DNA from: Kiloniella majae
GTDB lineage: Bacteria > Pseudomonadota > Alphaproteobacteria > Kiloniellales > Kiloniellaceae
Length of the DNA stretch: 64,000 nucleotides
NCBI RefSeq assembly: GCF_002118315.1
Contig: NZ_MTSZ01000012.1
Span: forward strand, 16,706 to 80,705
Reading direction: 5' to 3'
The notes beneath the pieces were generated by a model. The model made no database searches. It was not told the origin of the DNA and worked only from the letters and a program-made list of their open reading frames with translations. How positions within the stretch are numbered: the stretch's first letter is position 1; each line of letters starts with the position of its first letter. Below, one piece after another: positions 35,520 through 43,441 of the stretch. The translations under genes were made by a program, and so were the position numbers.

Positions 35520-35549
35520 CACAGGAGTTTCGGGTCCGAAACTCCTGTG
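35520..35549. terminator. Perfect 14-bp inverted repeat in the Opp-type operon (attenuator or mRNA stabiliser)
   Basis: cacaggagtttcgg (35520-35533) and ccgaaactcctgtg (35536-35549) are exact reverse complements. The hairpin lies between the binding-protein stop (35568) and the DppB-like start (35471). There is no T-run on the leftward strand beyond attt, so it may protect the binding-protein mRNA end or attenuate transcription. Confidence 0.65.
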
Positions 35550-35567
35550 ATTGTTCCAACAAAACAA

Positions 35568-37220
35568 CTATGCGTCTTCGAGCCAAACCTTTTCGAAATG
35601 GAATTCGAAAAGCGGATGCATACCATGATCACGAACATTATGCGTTGAATGGTTAAACAGATAACGCCAGTAAGGCTGAATAATGTGTCCGGAATCTTGC
35701 AAGATCTGTTCAAGATCTTTCATTATATCCCGACGTTTGTCTGCATCTGCAATCGCAAGAGCTTGTTCCATTTTTGCATCAAATTCCGGGTTGCTGTGCG
35801 CGGTTTCATTCCACGCTTCTCCAGATCTGTAGGCAAGCGCCATGATTTGAACACCCAAAGGACGCATATTCCAGTTGGTGATAGAGAAAGGATACTTGGT
35901 CCAATCATTCCAGAACGTTGATCCCGGTAATACTGTACGTTTTACCTTAAAGCCTGCTTCGCGAATTTGAGCCGCTACTGCATCTGCAGTATTTTTACGA
36001 TAATCATCATCAATAGAGATGAGTTCGTGCTCATAATCGCTTTGGCCTGCTTCTGCCATTAGCTTCTGGGCACCCTCAATATCACGTTTTTGAATGGGAA
36101 GTTCGTAATATTCAGGGTGAAGAGGGGCCACATGATGGTTTTCAGCAACAGTACCAGCACCGCCATACCCAAGCTGAAGGACAGTTTCATTGTCCACGGC
36201 CATTTGCAAGGCTTTCCGAACACGCTGGTCGTCATATGGCTTATGGGTTGCATTGGTTCTTAGAACAACGGTTGCTGATGTAACAACTTCTGATCTGTTT
36301 AGGCCAAGACTATCCATAATTTCGATGAAGTCAGCCGTTGTTTGATAGTTTGTATGGATCTCACCAGATTCAAAGGCTGCAACTTCTGCAGAAGGATCTG
36401 TACCGTAGTCAATGAATTCAACTCCATCCAGATAAACGTCACCATCCCACCATTTTCCATTTGTCCGGCGTTTAACGGATGCAGAAGTGCCGACTTCGTA
36501 TGATTCCAGCTCGAACGGGCCTGTACCGATTGGGTTAGACGGCAGATCGCTGCCCATTTTTTCGTAATCACGATGTACAATAAGGGCTGGATAATCGCTC
36601 ATGCCCGGGATGATGGTAATGTCGGATTTAGGCAAGTTTAGCCGTACGGTATGGCTATCGATTTTTTCAATAGCACCTTCAATGGCTTTTCCTGTTTTTT
36701 CGTCGATAAGTGTGGCCATCCGACCAGCCATAGAATTACCTTCTACAGCCTTGTCACACCAGCGTGTCATATTAAAAACTACATCATCGGCATTGAAATC
36801 ATCACCATTATTCCACTTAACGTCTTTGCGGACTTTAAGAGTGTAAACAGTGGCGTCATCGTTGATTTCCCATCCTTCGAGAAGACGCCCTTCGAAAGTA
36901 AAGTCGCGGTTGTAACGGACAAGCGGTTCTAGGAATTGGCGCGCGAGGTTACCCATTTCAGACCAGTCAAATGTACGCGGATCTTTGAGTTCACGTACAC
37001 TGGTTGATACTTTCAGAATGCCACCTTTTTTACCTTCAGCAGCGATCGCTTCGGATGGTGCGACCATACCAAGCATACCGTATGCCGTGGCTGCTGTGGC
37101 ACCGAAAACACTTGCAACTGCAAGGAATTCACGACGATCCATATTGCCAGATTTTGCCTCTTCAGCCATTTTGACTGTGTGAGATGGCATTGGCTTGCCA
37201 TTACGTTTGAAGAATTTCAT
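35568..37220 (-). CDS. Oligopeptide-type periplasmic binding protein with Tat signal
   Basis: A 550-residue family 5 solute-binding protein. The N-terminus has a twin-arginine signal: [20 protein letters not shown] (residues 24-43), a moderately hydrophobic stretch, and cleavage near [10 protein letters not shown]. The mature part shows the family motifs [40 protein letters not shown] and [20 protein letters not shown]. Tat export implies folding before export. It is the first gene of the leftward operon with two permeases and the ATPase. Relatives bind peptides, opines or other compounds; the nearby amine catabolism suggests a betaine-type ligand (inference). Confidence 0.9.
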   Translation of the reverse strand: MKFFKRNGKPMPSHTVKMAEEAKSGNMDRREFLAVASVFGATAATAYGMLGMVAPSEAIAAEGKKGGILKVSTSVRELKDPRTFDWSEMGNLARQFLEPLVRYNRDFTFEGRLLEGWEINDDATVYTLKVRKDVKWNNGDDFNADDVVFNMTRWCDKAVEGNSMAGRMATLIDEKTGKAIEGAIEKIDSHTVRLNLPKSDITIIPGMSDYPALIVHRDYEKMGSDLPSNPIGTGPFELESYEVGTSASVKRRTNGKWWDGDVYLDGVEFIDYGTDPSAEVAAFESGEIHTNYQTTADFIEIMDSLGLNRSEVVTSATVVLRTNATHKPYDDQRVRKALQMAVDNETVLQLGYGGAGTVAENHHVAPLHPEYYELPIQKRDIEGAQKLMAEAGQSDYEHELISIDDDYRKNTADAVAAQIREAGFKVKRTVLPGSTFWNDWTKYPFSITNWNMRPLGVQIMALAYRSGEAWNETAHSNPEFDAKMEQALAIADADKRRDIMKDLEQILQDSGHIIQPYWRYLFNHSTHNVRDHGMHPLFEFHFEKVWLEDA

Positions 37221-37388
37221 TTATAGTGCCTCCCGGTTGCGTGTTTTTTATCTGTTTGTTTTCGTTATTATATTTTTAAGTGTTTATTGTATCGTTTTTT
37301 TTGTCAAACCGTTGCGATCAAAAAATATATAAATCTCGGTGTTTTTGTGCATAAACAACAATAGTGCGGATTTGTAGAATTCCGCTAT

Positions 37389-37430
37389 TATGTGCACGTT
37401 TAAATTATGTATGTGCACGTTTAAATTATG
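37389..37430. repeat. Perfect 2 x 21-bp tandem repeat upstream of the Opp-type operon
   Basis: Two head-to-tail copies of tatgtgcacgtttaaattatg at 37389-37409 and 37410-37430. Each contains the palindrome GTGCAC and AT-rich TTTAAA. The 21-bp period equals two helical turns, as expected for two regulator dimers on the same DNA face. It lies in the 403-base gap between the XRE regulator gene and the binding-protein gene, both leftward. Confidence 0.7.
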
Positions 37431-37575
37431 CCCAAGCAGGGATGGAGCAACTTTCTTGTTATTCTGCTCGTTATTCGTCCTGCTGTAGATTATCTTTTTT
37501 GAACGCATTTATCTCCCTACTATTTTTCATAACCGTATGGCACTCAATGTCGTGACTTTGAGCGACATTCTGTTG

Positions 37576-37596
37576 CTTGATAGCGACTCTATCAAG
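37576..37596. other. Hairpin downstream of the XRE regulator
   Basis: cttgatag (37576-37583) and ctatcaag (37589-37596) flank cgact. The hairpin is 28 bases beyond the regulator's stop but has no T-run on the leftward strand. The words agcgac/gtcgct recur around it (37561-37603). It could be a weak terminator or a binding site. The rest of the gap 37221-37623, apart from the tandem repeat, shows nothing I can assign. Confidence 0.4.
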
Positions 37597-37623
37597 TGTC
37601 GCTATTTGAATAAAGAGATAACG

Positions 37624-38499
37624 TTATTTTATTTCATCAATAAATTTTTTAATTTGCTCTTCGGCTTTGTCGGGGCCAACTGTTGCTAGTCGGATTAATC
37701 TATCGAAGTGTTGTGTAAGGGCCTTAATGTGATCCACCGAGTTTACCAGCAGATACATATTCCCCAGATAAACTGCCGCACGCAGAGGACCGAATAGAGT
37801 GTAGGGGGCGGAATAAACGGCTTGCTGATCAAAGAAAAACAAGCGGAATGTTGGGTAAAATTCACCAACAAGTTTCAACATGTGTTCCAACTGTTTTCTA
37901 CGCACATCCACGGACAGTTCATTCCAAACACCTTCTCCTTTCGCGAATAGTTCAAGCGTTTGTAATGGCATACAGACTTCCATATCAGTGTCTGGCTTCG
38001 TAGTTTTAAGCAGATGTTGCTTTGCTTGTTGATCCTGGGCCTTGCGAATAAAGAGGTGGTTATATTTAAATTCGAATTCGCTGACTTCGTCGATCCTCAT
38101 GGTATCTGGTAGTGTATTGGGCACGTACCTGATTTTGTAGCCAATGGCTTCCCTGTGCCATTCTTCCAGCTTACGTGTTGCTTCTTCTTCGTTCATTTGC
38201 ATGATTTCGATGGAAGGGACGATATCGTCACTGTGTCCATCATTTGCAATCAAGCCCATAAGCCAGTCCAAAGAAACTCCACAGGCTCTTGAAATAGCAC
38301 ATAAAGTTTCTGCTCTTGGAAGCCTGGTTGAATCCGGCGCCAGAAACTGGCTCAAGGCGGAACGGTCTATACCTATTGATTTGGAGAACTGACTTAGATT
38401 GTTGCCGCTCTGCGAAATAAGCAGTGCCATTCGTTCACGAAAAATATGGGCTACATCCCGTTTATCTGAACTATTTAAATTAGATTGTTGTGAATTCAC
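37624..38499 (-). CDS. XRE/Cro-type helix-turn-helix regulator with C-terminal sensor-like domain
   Basis: A 291-residue protein with GTG start. Residues about 15-75 form an XRE helix-turn-helix (SQFSKSIGIDRSALSQFLAP, then LCAISRACGVSLDWLMGL). The long C-terminal part (EVSEFEFKYNHLFIRKAQDQ, PTFRLFFFDQQAVYSAPYTL) is of unknown fold, with LFGPLRAAVYLGNMYLLVNS. Such regulators often pair with the genes they face. This one is divergent from a desaturase-like gene across 129 bases and upstream of the Opp-type operon. It may control the desaturase/PhnD-like/MttB/DMGDH run. Confidence 0.8.
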   Translation of the reverse strand: MNSQQSNLNSSDKRDVAHIFRERMALLISQSGNNLSQFSKSIGIDRSALSQFLAPDSTRLPRAETLCAISRACGVSLDWLMGLIANDGHSDDIVPSIEIMQMNEEEATRKLEEWHREAIGYKIRYVPNTLPDTMRIDEVSEFEFKYNHLFIRKAQDQQAKQHLLKTTKPDTDMEVCMPLQTLELFAKGEGVWNELSVDVRRKQLEHMLKLVGEFYPTFRLFFFDQQAVYSAPYTLFGPLRAAVYLGNMYLLVNSVDHIKALTQHFDRLIRLATVGPDKAEEQIKKFIDEIK

Positions 38500-38628
38500 A
38501 TCATTATCCGCTTTTAGTTACAAAATGAACGATTAGCATCTAATTATTATTATAATGGTTGAATTGTATTATTGTCGATAGTCTTTTTCTGTCGCATCGT
38601 TATTAAGTTAAATAACGGAGGTTTAAAA

Positions 38629-39600
38629 GTGTGGTTGCGTGATAGTGCTGAGTGGCGGACGGTATTACTAATTGTATTTTGCTATTTCTTTTTGGGGTTA
38701 ATGATTCTCAATCCCTTTGGCATTCCCCTAATCATGCAGATACTTATAATCATTCCTTTGATTACTTTGCATTCATCACTCCAGCATGAATGTATTCATG
38801 GACATCCCTTTGTGTCAGAAAAATTGAACGATGCCATTGCTATAATTCCGGTTGGGTTATTGGTTCCTTATCTTCGGTTTAAGGAAACGCATATCAAACA
38901 CCACCAAAATGCGAGCATCAGTGATCCTTACGAAGACCCGGAAAGTGGCTATCAGGATTTGGAGATCTGGAAAACGCGCCCTGAGTGGATACGAACTATT
39001 TTCGATTTTAATAATACGTTGTTTGGCCGGATGTTAATTGGCCCAACCCTAAGTGTTGTTGGTTTTTCTTTTTATGAGCTTAAAAATGGTGATCAGAAGG
39101 CTATTTTTATCTGGCTGACACACTTTGTGATGAGCGCATTAGTTGTTACTTTTATTTATGTCGTAAGTGATATGCCTGTCTGGGCTTATCTGGTCTGCAG
39201 TTATTTTGCCTATTCTTTATTGATGGTACGTACATTTTTAGAACATCAAGCCCATGAGTCGATGCGCGCGAGAACGGTTATTGTTGAAGATAAAGGTTTT
39301 TTCAGTCTTCTGTTTTTAAATAATAACTTACACGTTGTTCATCATGCCTATCCGACCGTGGCCTGGTATAAGTTACCTGGTATTTTCCAGAAAAATCGCC
39401 AGCGATTTTTAGAAATGAACCGAGGTTACAGCTTTAAAAATTACGCTGAAATATTCAAACGTTTCACTTTTTCGCAAAAAGAACCTGTGCCGTATCCTTT
39501 CACACCCAAAAGGCCTAAAGCTAAAAAAGCTCCATCACGTATCGATACCGCTACTAAGGCGGCGGCTAAAACAGTGTCTATAACAGATAACGTAAATTAA
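38629..39600 (+). CDS. Membrane fatty-acid-desaturase-family di-iron enzyme
   Basis: A 323-residue integral-membrane protein with the three histidine boxes of the family: HECIHGH, HIKHH and HVVHH. These bind two irons at the cytoplasmic face. Hydrophobic segments include TVLLIVFCYFFLGLMIL, LMQILIIIPLITL and a pair near residues 150-200. GTG 38629 is chosen because GGAGG at 38617-38621 is ideally spaced. The C-terminal tail is basic and low in hydrophobicity. Family members desaturate or hydroxylate lipids, but some oxygenate small amines or alkanes. Its lead position before a PhnD-like protein and an MttB homologue makes an amine or osmolyte substrate possible. Confidence 0.82.
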   Translation: MWLRDSAEWRTVLLIVFCYFFLGLMILNPFGIPLIMQILIIIPLITLHSSLQHECIHGHPFVSEKLNDAIAIIPVGLLVPYLRFKETHIKHHQNASISDPYEDPESGYQDLEIWKTRPEWIRTIFDFNNTLFGRMLIGPTLSVVGFSFYELKNGDQKAIFIWLTHFVMSALVVTFIYVVSDMPVWAYLVCSYFAYSLLMVRTFLEHQAHESMRARTVIVEDKGFFSLLFLNNNLHVVHHAYPTVAWYKLPGIFQKNRQRFLEMNRGYSFKNYAEIFKRFTFSQKEPVPYPFTPKRPKAKKAPSRIDTATKAAAKTVSITDNVN

Positions 39601-39610
39601 GGTTGATGAG

Positions 39611-40423
39611 ATGAGTGAAGTGATTGTCTCTCTTCCCATGTATGATTGGCCAGAAGTTCAGACTTATAACGATCAATTTTATAAAGAACTTCGTACAAGC
39701 CTTGCCGATCAGGGCTTTATAGCTCCCCCGGATTTGGATAGGACAACTGCGCCTGTTGAGCAATGGTTGGACAGTAATTTACTTTTGTCTCAAACCTGTG
39801 GCCTGCCCTTTAAAACACTATTGAAAGATAAGGTGTCTTTAGTGGGGACACCCTCTTATGGCATCAACTGTGGGGCAGGTTCCTATTACAGTGTTATCGT
39901 TGTTCATCAAGATGCATCGATTGATACATTGGATGACTTACAGGGATTGACCTTTGCTTATAACGATAAAGGATCTCAATCTGGTTATGCGGCACTTCTG
40001 TACACTCTCAGCGCACTTGATAATGATGAAAAAAGTCTCGTAAAATCCTTTAACTCCTCTTTCGAGAGCGGTAGCCATCGCGCATCTATTCAAGCTGTTG
40101 CTATGGGGCAGGCCGATTTTGCGGCTATTGATGCCCTTAGTTGGGAGTTGGCTTTACGTCATGAGCCCGCTGCACAAAAACTCAGAGTTATAGCAACAAG
40201 CGAACCGACACCAACGCTTCCCTTTATTACAGCTCGACGTTCTCGAAAAGAGATTGATCGGCTTCATATGGCAGTGGTTGATGCCATGATTTCCCTTGAT
40301 GAAGAAACACGAGAAGCCTTACTTCTCATCGGTTTTTCTCCATTAAAAGAGCGGGATTATGACGTGATAGAAACACGATTGAATATTGTGAGACGTACCT
40401 TTGGCATGGGGTACGAAATTTAA
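39611..40423 (+). CDS. PhnD-like substrate-binding-fold protein without signal peptide
   Basis: A 270-residue protein of the phosphate/phosphonate-binding-protein-like family: VIVSLPMYDWPEVQTYNDQF at the start, then YYSVIVVHQDASIDTLDDLQ, GLTFAYNDKGSQSGYAALLY and GQADFAAIDALSWELALRHE. There is no signal peptide or lipobox, so it probably stays in the cytoplasm, unlike PhnD. It lies ten bases after the desaturase-like gene and 56 before an MttB homologue. A ligand-carrying or sensing role is possible; no transporter partner is adjacent. Confidence 0.8.
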   Translation: MSEVIVSLPMYDWPEVQTYNDQFYKELRTSLADQGFIAPPDLDRTTAPVEQWLDSNLLLSQTCGLPFKTLLKDKVSLVGTPSYGINCGAGSYYSVIVVHQDASIDTLDDLQGLTFAYNDKGSQSGYAALLYTLSALDNDEKSLVKSFNSSFESGSHRASIQAVAMGQADFAAIDALSWELALRHEPAAQKLRVIATSEPTPTLPFITARRSRKEIDRLHMAVVDAMISLDEETREALLLIGFSPLKERDYDVIETRLNIVRRTFGMGYEI

Positions 40424-40479
40424 GAGCGATTACCTTTGTTTTGTATTAGGTGTTTTGTACTATATTGGGAGACGCGGTC

Positions 40480-42021
40480 ATGATGCAAAGATCTGGGCGT
40501 AAAAGGAATAAAAGGCCGCATGTTGCTGCATCTGCGTTTCAGCAATTACCTTGGTCCAAAGTGCGGACACCTTATCAACCTGTTGAGATACTAAGTGAAG
40601 GGCAAATTGATGCCATTTGTGATACGGCTTATCGTATTCTCGAAGAAGTCGGTATTGATATTCTACACACAGAAGCAAAAGAAATCCTACGCAAGGCAGG
40701 TGCGAAGACAGAGGTCGGAAGCGACAGGGTCTGTATCGACCGTGATTTGATTAAAGAGGCGATGTCACATGCACCCTCGGATGTGATTTTACACGCCCGT
40801 AATCCAGCACATAATTTAAGTTTATCGCCCGGGCATATTTCTTTTGGATCTGTAGCATCTGCCCCAAACGTGAGTGATATAGAACGTGGGCGCCGACCGG
40901 GAAATCAAGAGGATTATCGCAACCTTCTCAAGCTGTGTCAGTCATTAAATATTGTACATTTTATTGCGGGATATCCGGTAGAACCCGTTGATATTCTACC
41001 ACGGATACGGCATCTCGAATGTATTGCAGATATGGTGCTACTAACTGACAAGGTTTTCCATGCATATGCTTTGGGGAAAGAACGTATAACTGATGCCTTG
41101 GAAATTACCCGTATAGCGCATGGTTGTGATAGTTGGGACGATTTTAAGAAAAAGACCCGGCTGTTTACTATCATCAATACGTCTTCTCCCCTTCGATTGG
41201 ACGGGGTGATGATAGATGGGGCCATAGAAATGGCGCGACATAATCAACTATGTGTTATTACACCCTTTACGCTGTCAGGTGCCATGGCACCGATTACAGT
41301 GGCGGGAGCCTTATCCCAGCAACACGCTGAGGCACTTGCCGGGATGACATTATTGCAGTTGGTCGCGCCCGGGTGCCCTGTTGCTTATGGGGGCTTTACC
41401 TCGAATGTTGATATGAAAAGCGGATCGCCTGCCTTTGGAACGCCTGAGAATGCTCAGGCTGCCATGATTGGTGGACAGTTGGCCCGGCGGATAGGTGTTC
41501 CTTACCGTTCATCCAACGCCAACGCCTCGAATTGTGTAGATGCACAGGCAACCTACGAAAGCCAGATGTCGATATGGTCTGCTGTTATGGGGCAGGCCAA
41601 TATGCTTATGCACGGTGCAGGGTGGATCGAAGGCGGGCTATGCGCCTCTTTTGAGAAGGTAATCATTGATGCAGAGATGCTGCAGATGATGACAAAGTTC
41701 CTGCAACCGCCTGAAATAACAGAAAGCAGTCTGGGATTGGACGCCGTTAAGGATGTGGGGCCAGGCGGACATTTCTTTGGTACACCCCATACGTTGGAAC
41801 GTTACGAAACGGCCTTTTATTCCCCTATGGTATCGGACTGGAATAATTTTGAGAACTGGGAAGAAAAGGGATCAAAAACAGCAACCGAGCGAGCACATTC
41901 TATCTATCAAAATATTATCAATGATTATCAACAACCTGATCTCGATATCGGTAGGCAAGATGAAATCGCTGACTTTGTGGCACGAAGAACCACTGAAGGT
42001 GGTGTATCGGGAGATTTCTAG
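40480..42021 (+). CDS. Second MttB-superfamily methyltransferase, non-pyrrolysine
   Basis: A 513-residue relative of the protein encoded at 22518-24089, sharing the basic N-terminus, the ILSEGQIDAICDTAYRILEE helix and the C-terminal GPGGHFFGTPHTLERYETAF motif. No in-frame amber codon is present. The start at 40480 is chosen from GGGAGA at 40467-40472. The family transfers methyl groups from quaternary amines to corrinoid proteins. Here it directly precedes two FAD oxidoreductases, one DMGDH-like, so glycine betaine to dimethylglycine is an attractive first step (inference). Confidence 0.85.
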   Translation: MMQRSGRKRNKRPHVAASAFQQLPWSKVRTPYQPVEILSEGQIDAICDTAYRILEEVGIDILHTEAKEILRKAGAKTEVGSDRVCIDRDLIKEAMSHAPSDVILHARNPAHNLSLSPGHISFGSVASAPNVSDIERGRRPGNQEDYRNLLKLCQSLNIVHFIAGYPVEPVDILPRIRHLECIADMVLLTDKVFHAYALGKERITDALEITRIAHGCDSWDDFKKKTRLFTIINTSSPLRLDGVMIDGAIEMARHNQLCVITPFTLSGAMAPITVAGALSQQHAEALAGMTLLQLVAPGCPVAYGGFTSNVDMKSGSPAFGTPENAQAAMIGGQLARRIGVPYRSSNANASNCVDAQATYESQMSIWSAVMGQANMLMHGAGWIEGGLCASFEKVIIDAEMLQMMTKFLQPPEITESSLGLDAVKDVGPGGHFFGTPHTLERYETAFYSPMVSDWNNFENWEEKGSKTATERAHSIYQNIINDYQQPDLDIGRQDEIADFVARRTTEGGVSGDF

Positions 42022-42128
42022 TTTGGAAAACTCATGTCAGATAAAAGCAAAAACAATCAATAACTAAGAACAAATTCCATAAATCTGGAAAACCCAGACA
42101 TCAGGAAGAAACAGGGACGAAGAGAAGA

Positions 42129-43436
42129 ATGAGTAAATCATACGACGCAATCATTATTGGTGCCGGGGTCATTGGGGCCTGTACCGCTTTTGAAATGGCT
42201 AAGAAGGGTTGGAAAACTCTTTCCATCGATAAATTACCGGAATCCGGGTATGGTTCAACATCCGGTTCTTGCGCGATTATTCGGACTTATTATTCAGCTT
42301 TGGAAACCTGTGCACTTGCTTATGAAGGTTGGCATTACTGGAAAAACTGGAACGAATATATGGGCGTCCAGGATGATCATGGCATGATCGAATATAAAGA
42401 AACGGGGTGCCTTGTTATTAAAACGCCTCACAATCATTCGCTTACTAAAGTCTGTGCAACGATGGATGAGATTGGGTGCCCCTATGAGGATATTCCGACA
42501 TCTGATATCAAAAAGTATTTGCCGATCGCAGATACGCAACAATTTGAACCTGCACGACGCCCGGAAGATCCTGAATTTGGATTGCCAACGGGGCCAGCTG
42601 TTGAAGGCGCAGTGTTCTTCCCACGTGGTGGCTACGTTAATGACCCCAAACTGTCGGCCCATAATGCTCAACGCGCCGCGGAAGCTCACGGGGCGGAGTT
42701 TCTCTTTAAAACAGAGGTGAGTGAGATCCTGAAACAGAGCGGACGGATAAGTGGTGTCAAGTTATCAGACGGTACTGAGATCAACGCACCTGTTGTGATT
42801 AATGTTGCCGGTCCACATTCATCCAGGATCAATGAAATGGCTGGCGTGTGTCACGATATGAGAATGAGCACGCGTGCTCTTCGTCATGAGGTTGCTCATG
42901 TACCATCCCCAGAAGGATTTGATTTCGAGAAAGAGGGAATGGTTTATTCTGATAGTGATATCCATACCTACTGTCGCCCCGAGACGGGAAACAATATACT
43001 GATTGGATCCGAAGATCCTGCCTGTGATGAAAAAGAATGGGTAGATGATCCTGACAACTATGATGAAAACTTTTCCGAACAGTGGAAAGTTCTGGTTATG
43101 CGTATGGCTCAACGTTTCCCTGAACTTGGTATTCCCTCTAAAACGAAAGGCGTTGTTGCCCTCTATGACGTGACAGAAGACTGGATGCCGATTTACGATA
43201 AAAGCAGTTTGCCCGGATTTTATATGGCTGTGGGGACCAGTGGTAACCAGTACAAAAACGCACCAGTCGCCGGAAAAATGATGACGGCAATTGTCGAGGC
43301 ATGTGAGAATGGCCATGATCATGATACAACGCCTTTGCAATTCCATCTGGAGAATATCGACAAAAGCATTTCGCTTGGAGTGTTTTCCCGTAATCGTGAA
43401 ATCAATCAGAATTCCAGCTTTTCAGTAATCGGATAG
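42129..43436 (+). CDS. FAD-dependent amine oxidoreductase (DAO family)
   Basis: A 435-residue protein with an N-terminal FAD motif AIIIGAGVIGACTAFEMAKK (residues 7-26) and GYGSTSGSCAIIRTYYSALE. The C-terminal part has MPIYDKSSLPGFYMAVGTSG and NQYKNAPVAGKMM. It resembles sarcosine/dimethylglycine-oxidising DAO proteins without a folate domain. It is followed after five bases by the DMGDH-like gene, so the two are translated together and may form a complex or act in sequence. Confidence 0.83.
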   Translation: MSKSYDAIIIGAGVIGACTAFEMAKKGWKTLSIDKLPESGYGSTSGSCAIIRTYYSALETCALAYEGWHYWKNWNEYMGVQDDHGMIEYKETGCLVIKTPHNHSLTKVCATMDEIGCPYEDIPTSDIKKYLPIADTQQFEPARRPEDPEFGLPTGPAVEGAVFFPRGGYVNDPKLSAHNAQRAAEAHGAEFLFKTEVSEILKQSGRISGVKLSDGTEINAPVVINVAGPHSSRINEMAGVCHDMRMSTRALRHEVAHVPSPEGFDFEKEGMVYSDSDIHTYCRPETGNNILIGSEDPACDEKEWVDDPDNYDENFSEQWKVLVMRMAQRFPELGIPSKTKGVVALYDVTEDWMPIYDKSSLPGFYMAVGTSGNQYKNAPVAGKMMTAIVEACENGHDHDTTPLQFHLENIDKSISLGVFSRNREINQNSSFSVIG

Positions 43437-43441
43437 GTCCC

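Noticed and set aside
37364..37555. Small 63-codon open frame in the gap upstream of the Opp-type operon
   Set aside because: It is built over the tandem repeat, has no ribosome site, and its translated sequence is low in plausibility (CARLNYVCARLNY).
37576..37603. CRISPR-like repeat from recurring agcgac/gtcgct words
   Set aside because: The words are six bases long, in both orientations and unevenly spaced; they fit a hairpin, not an array.
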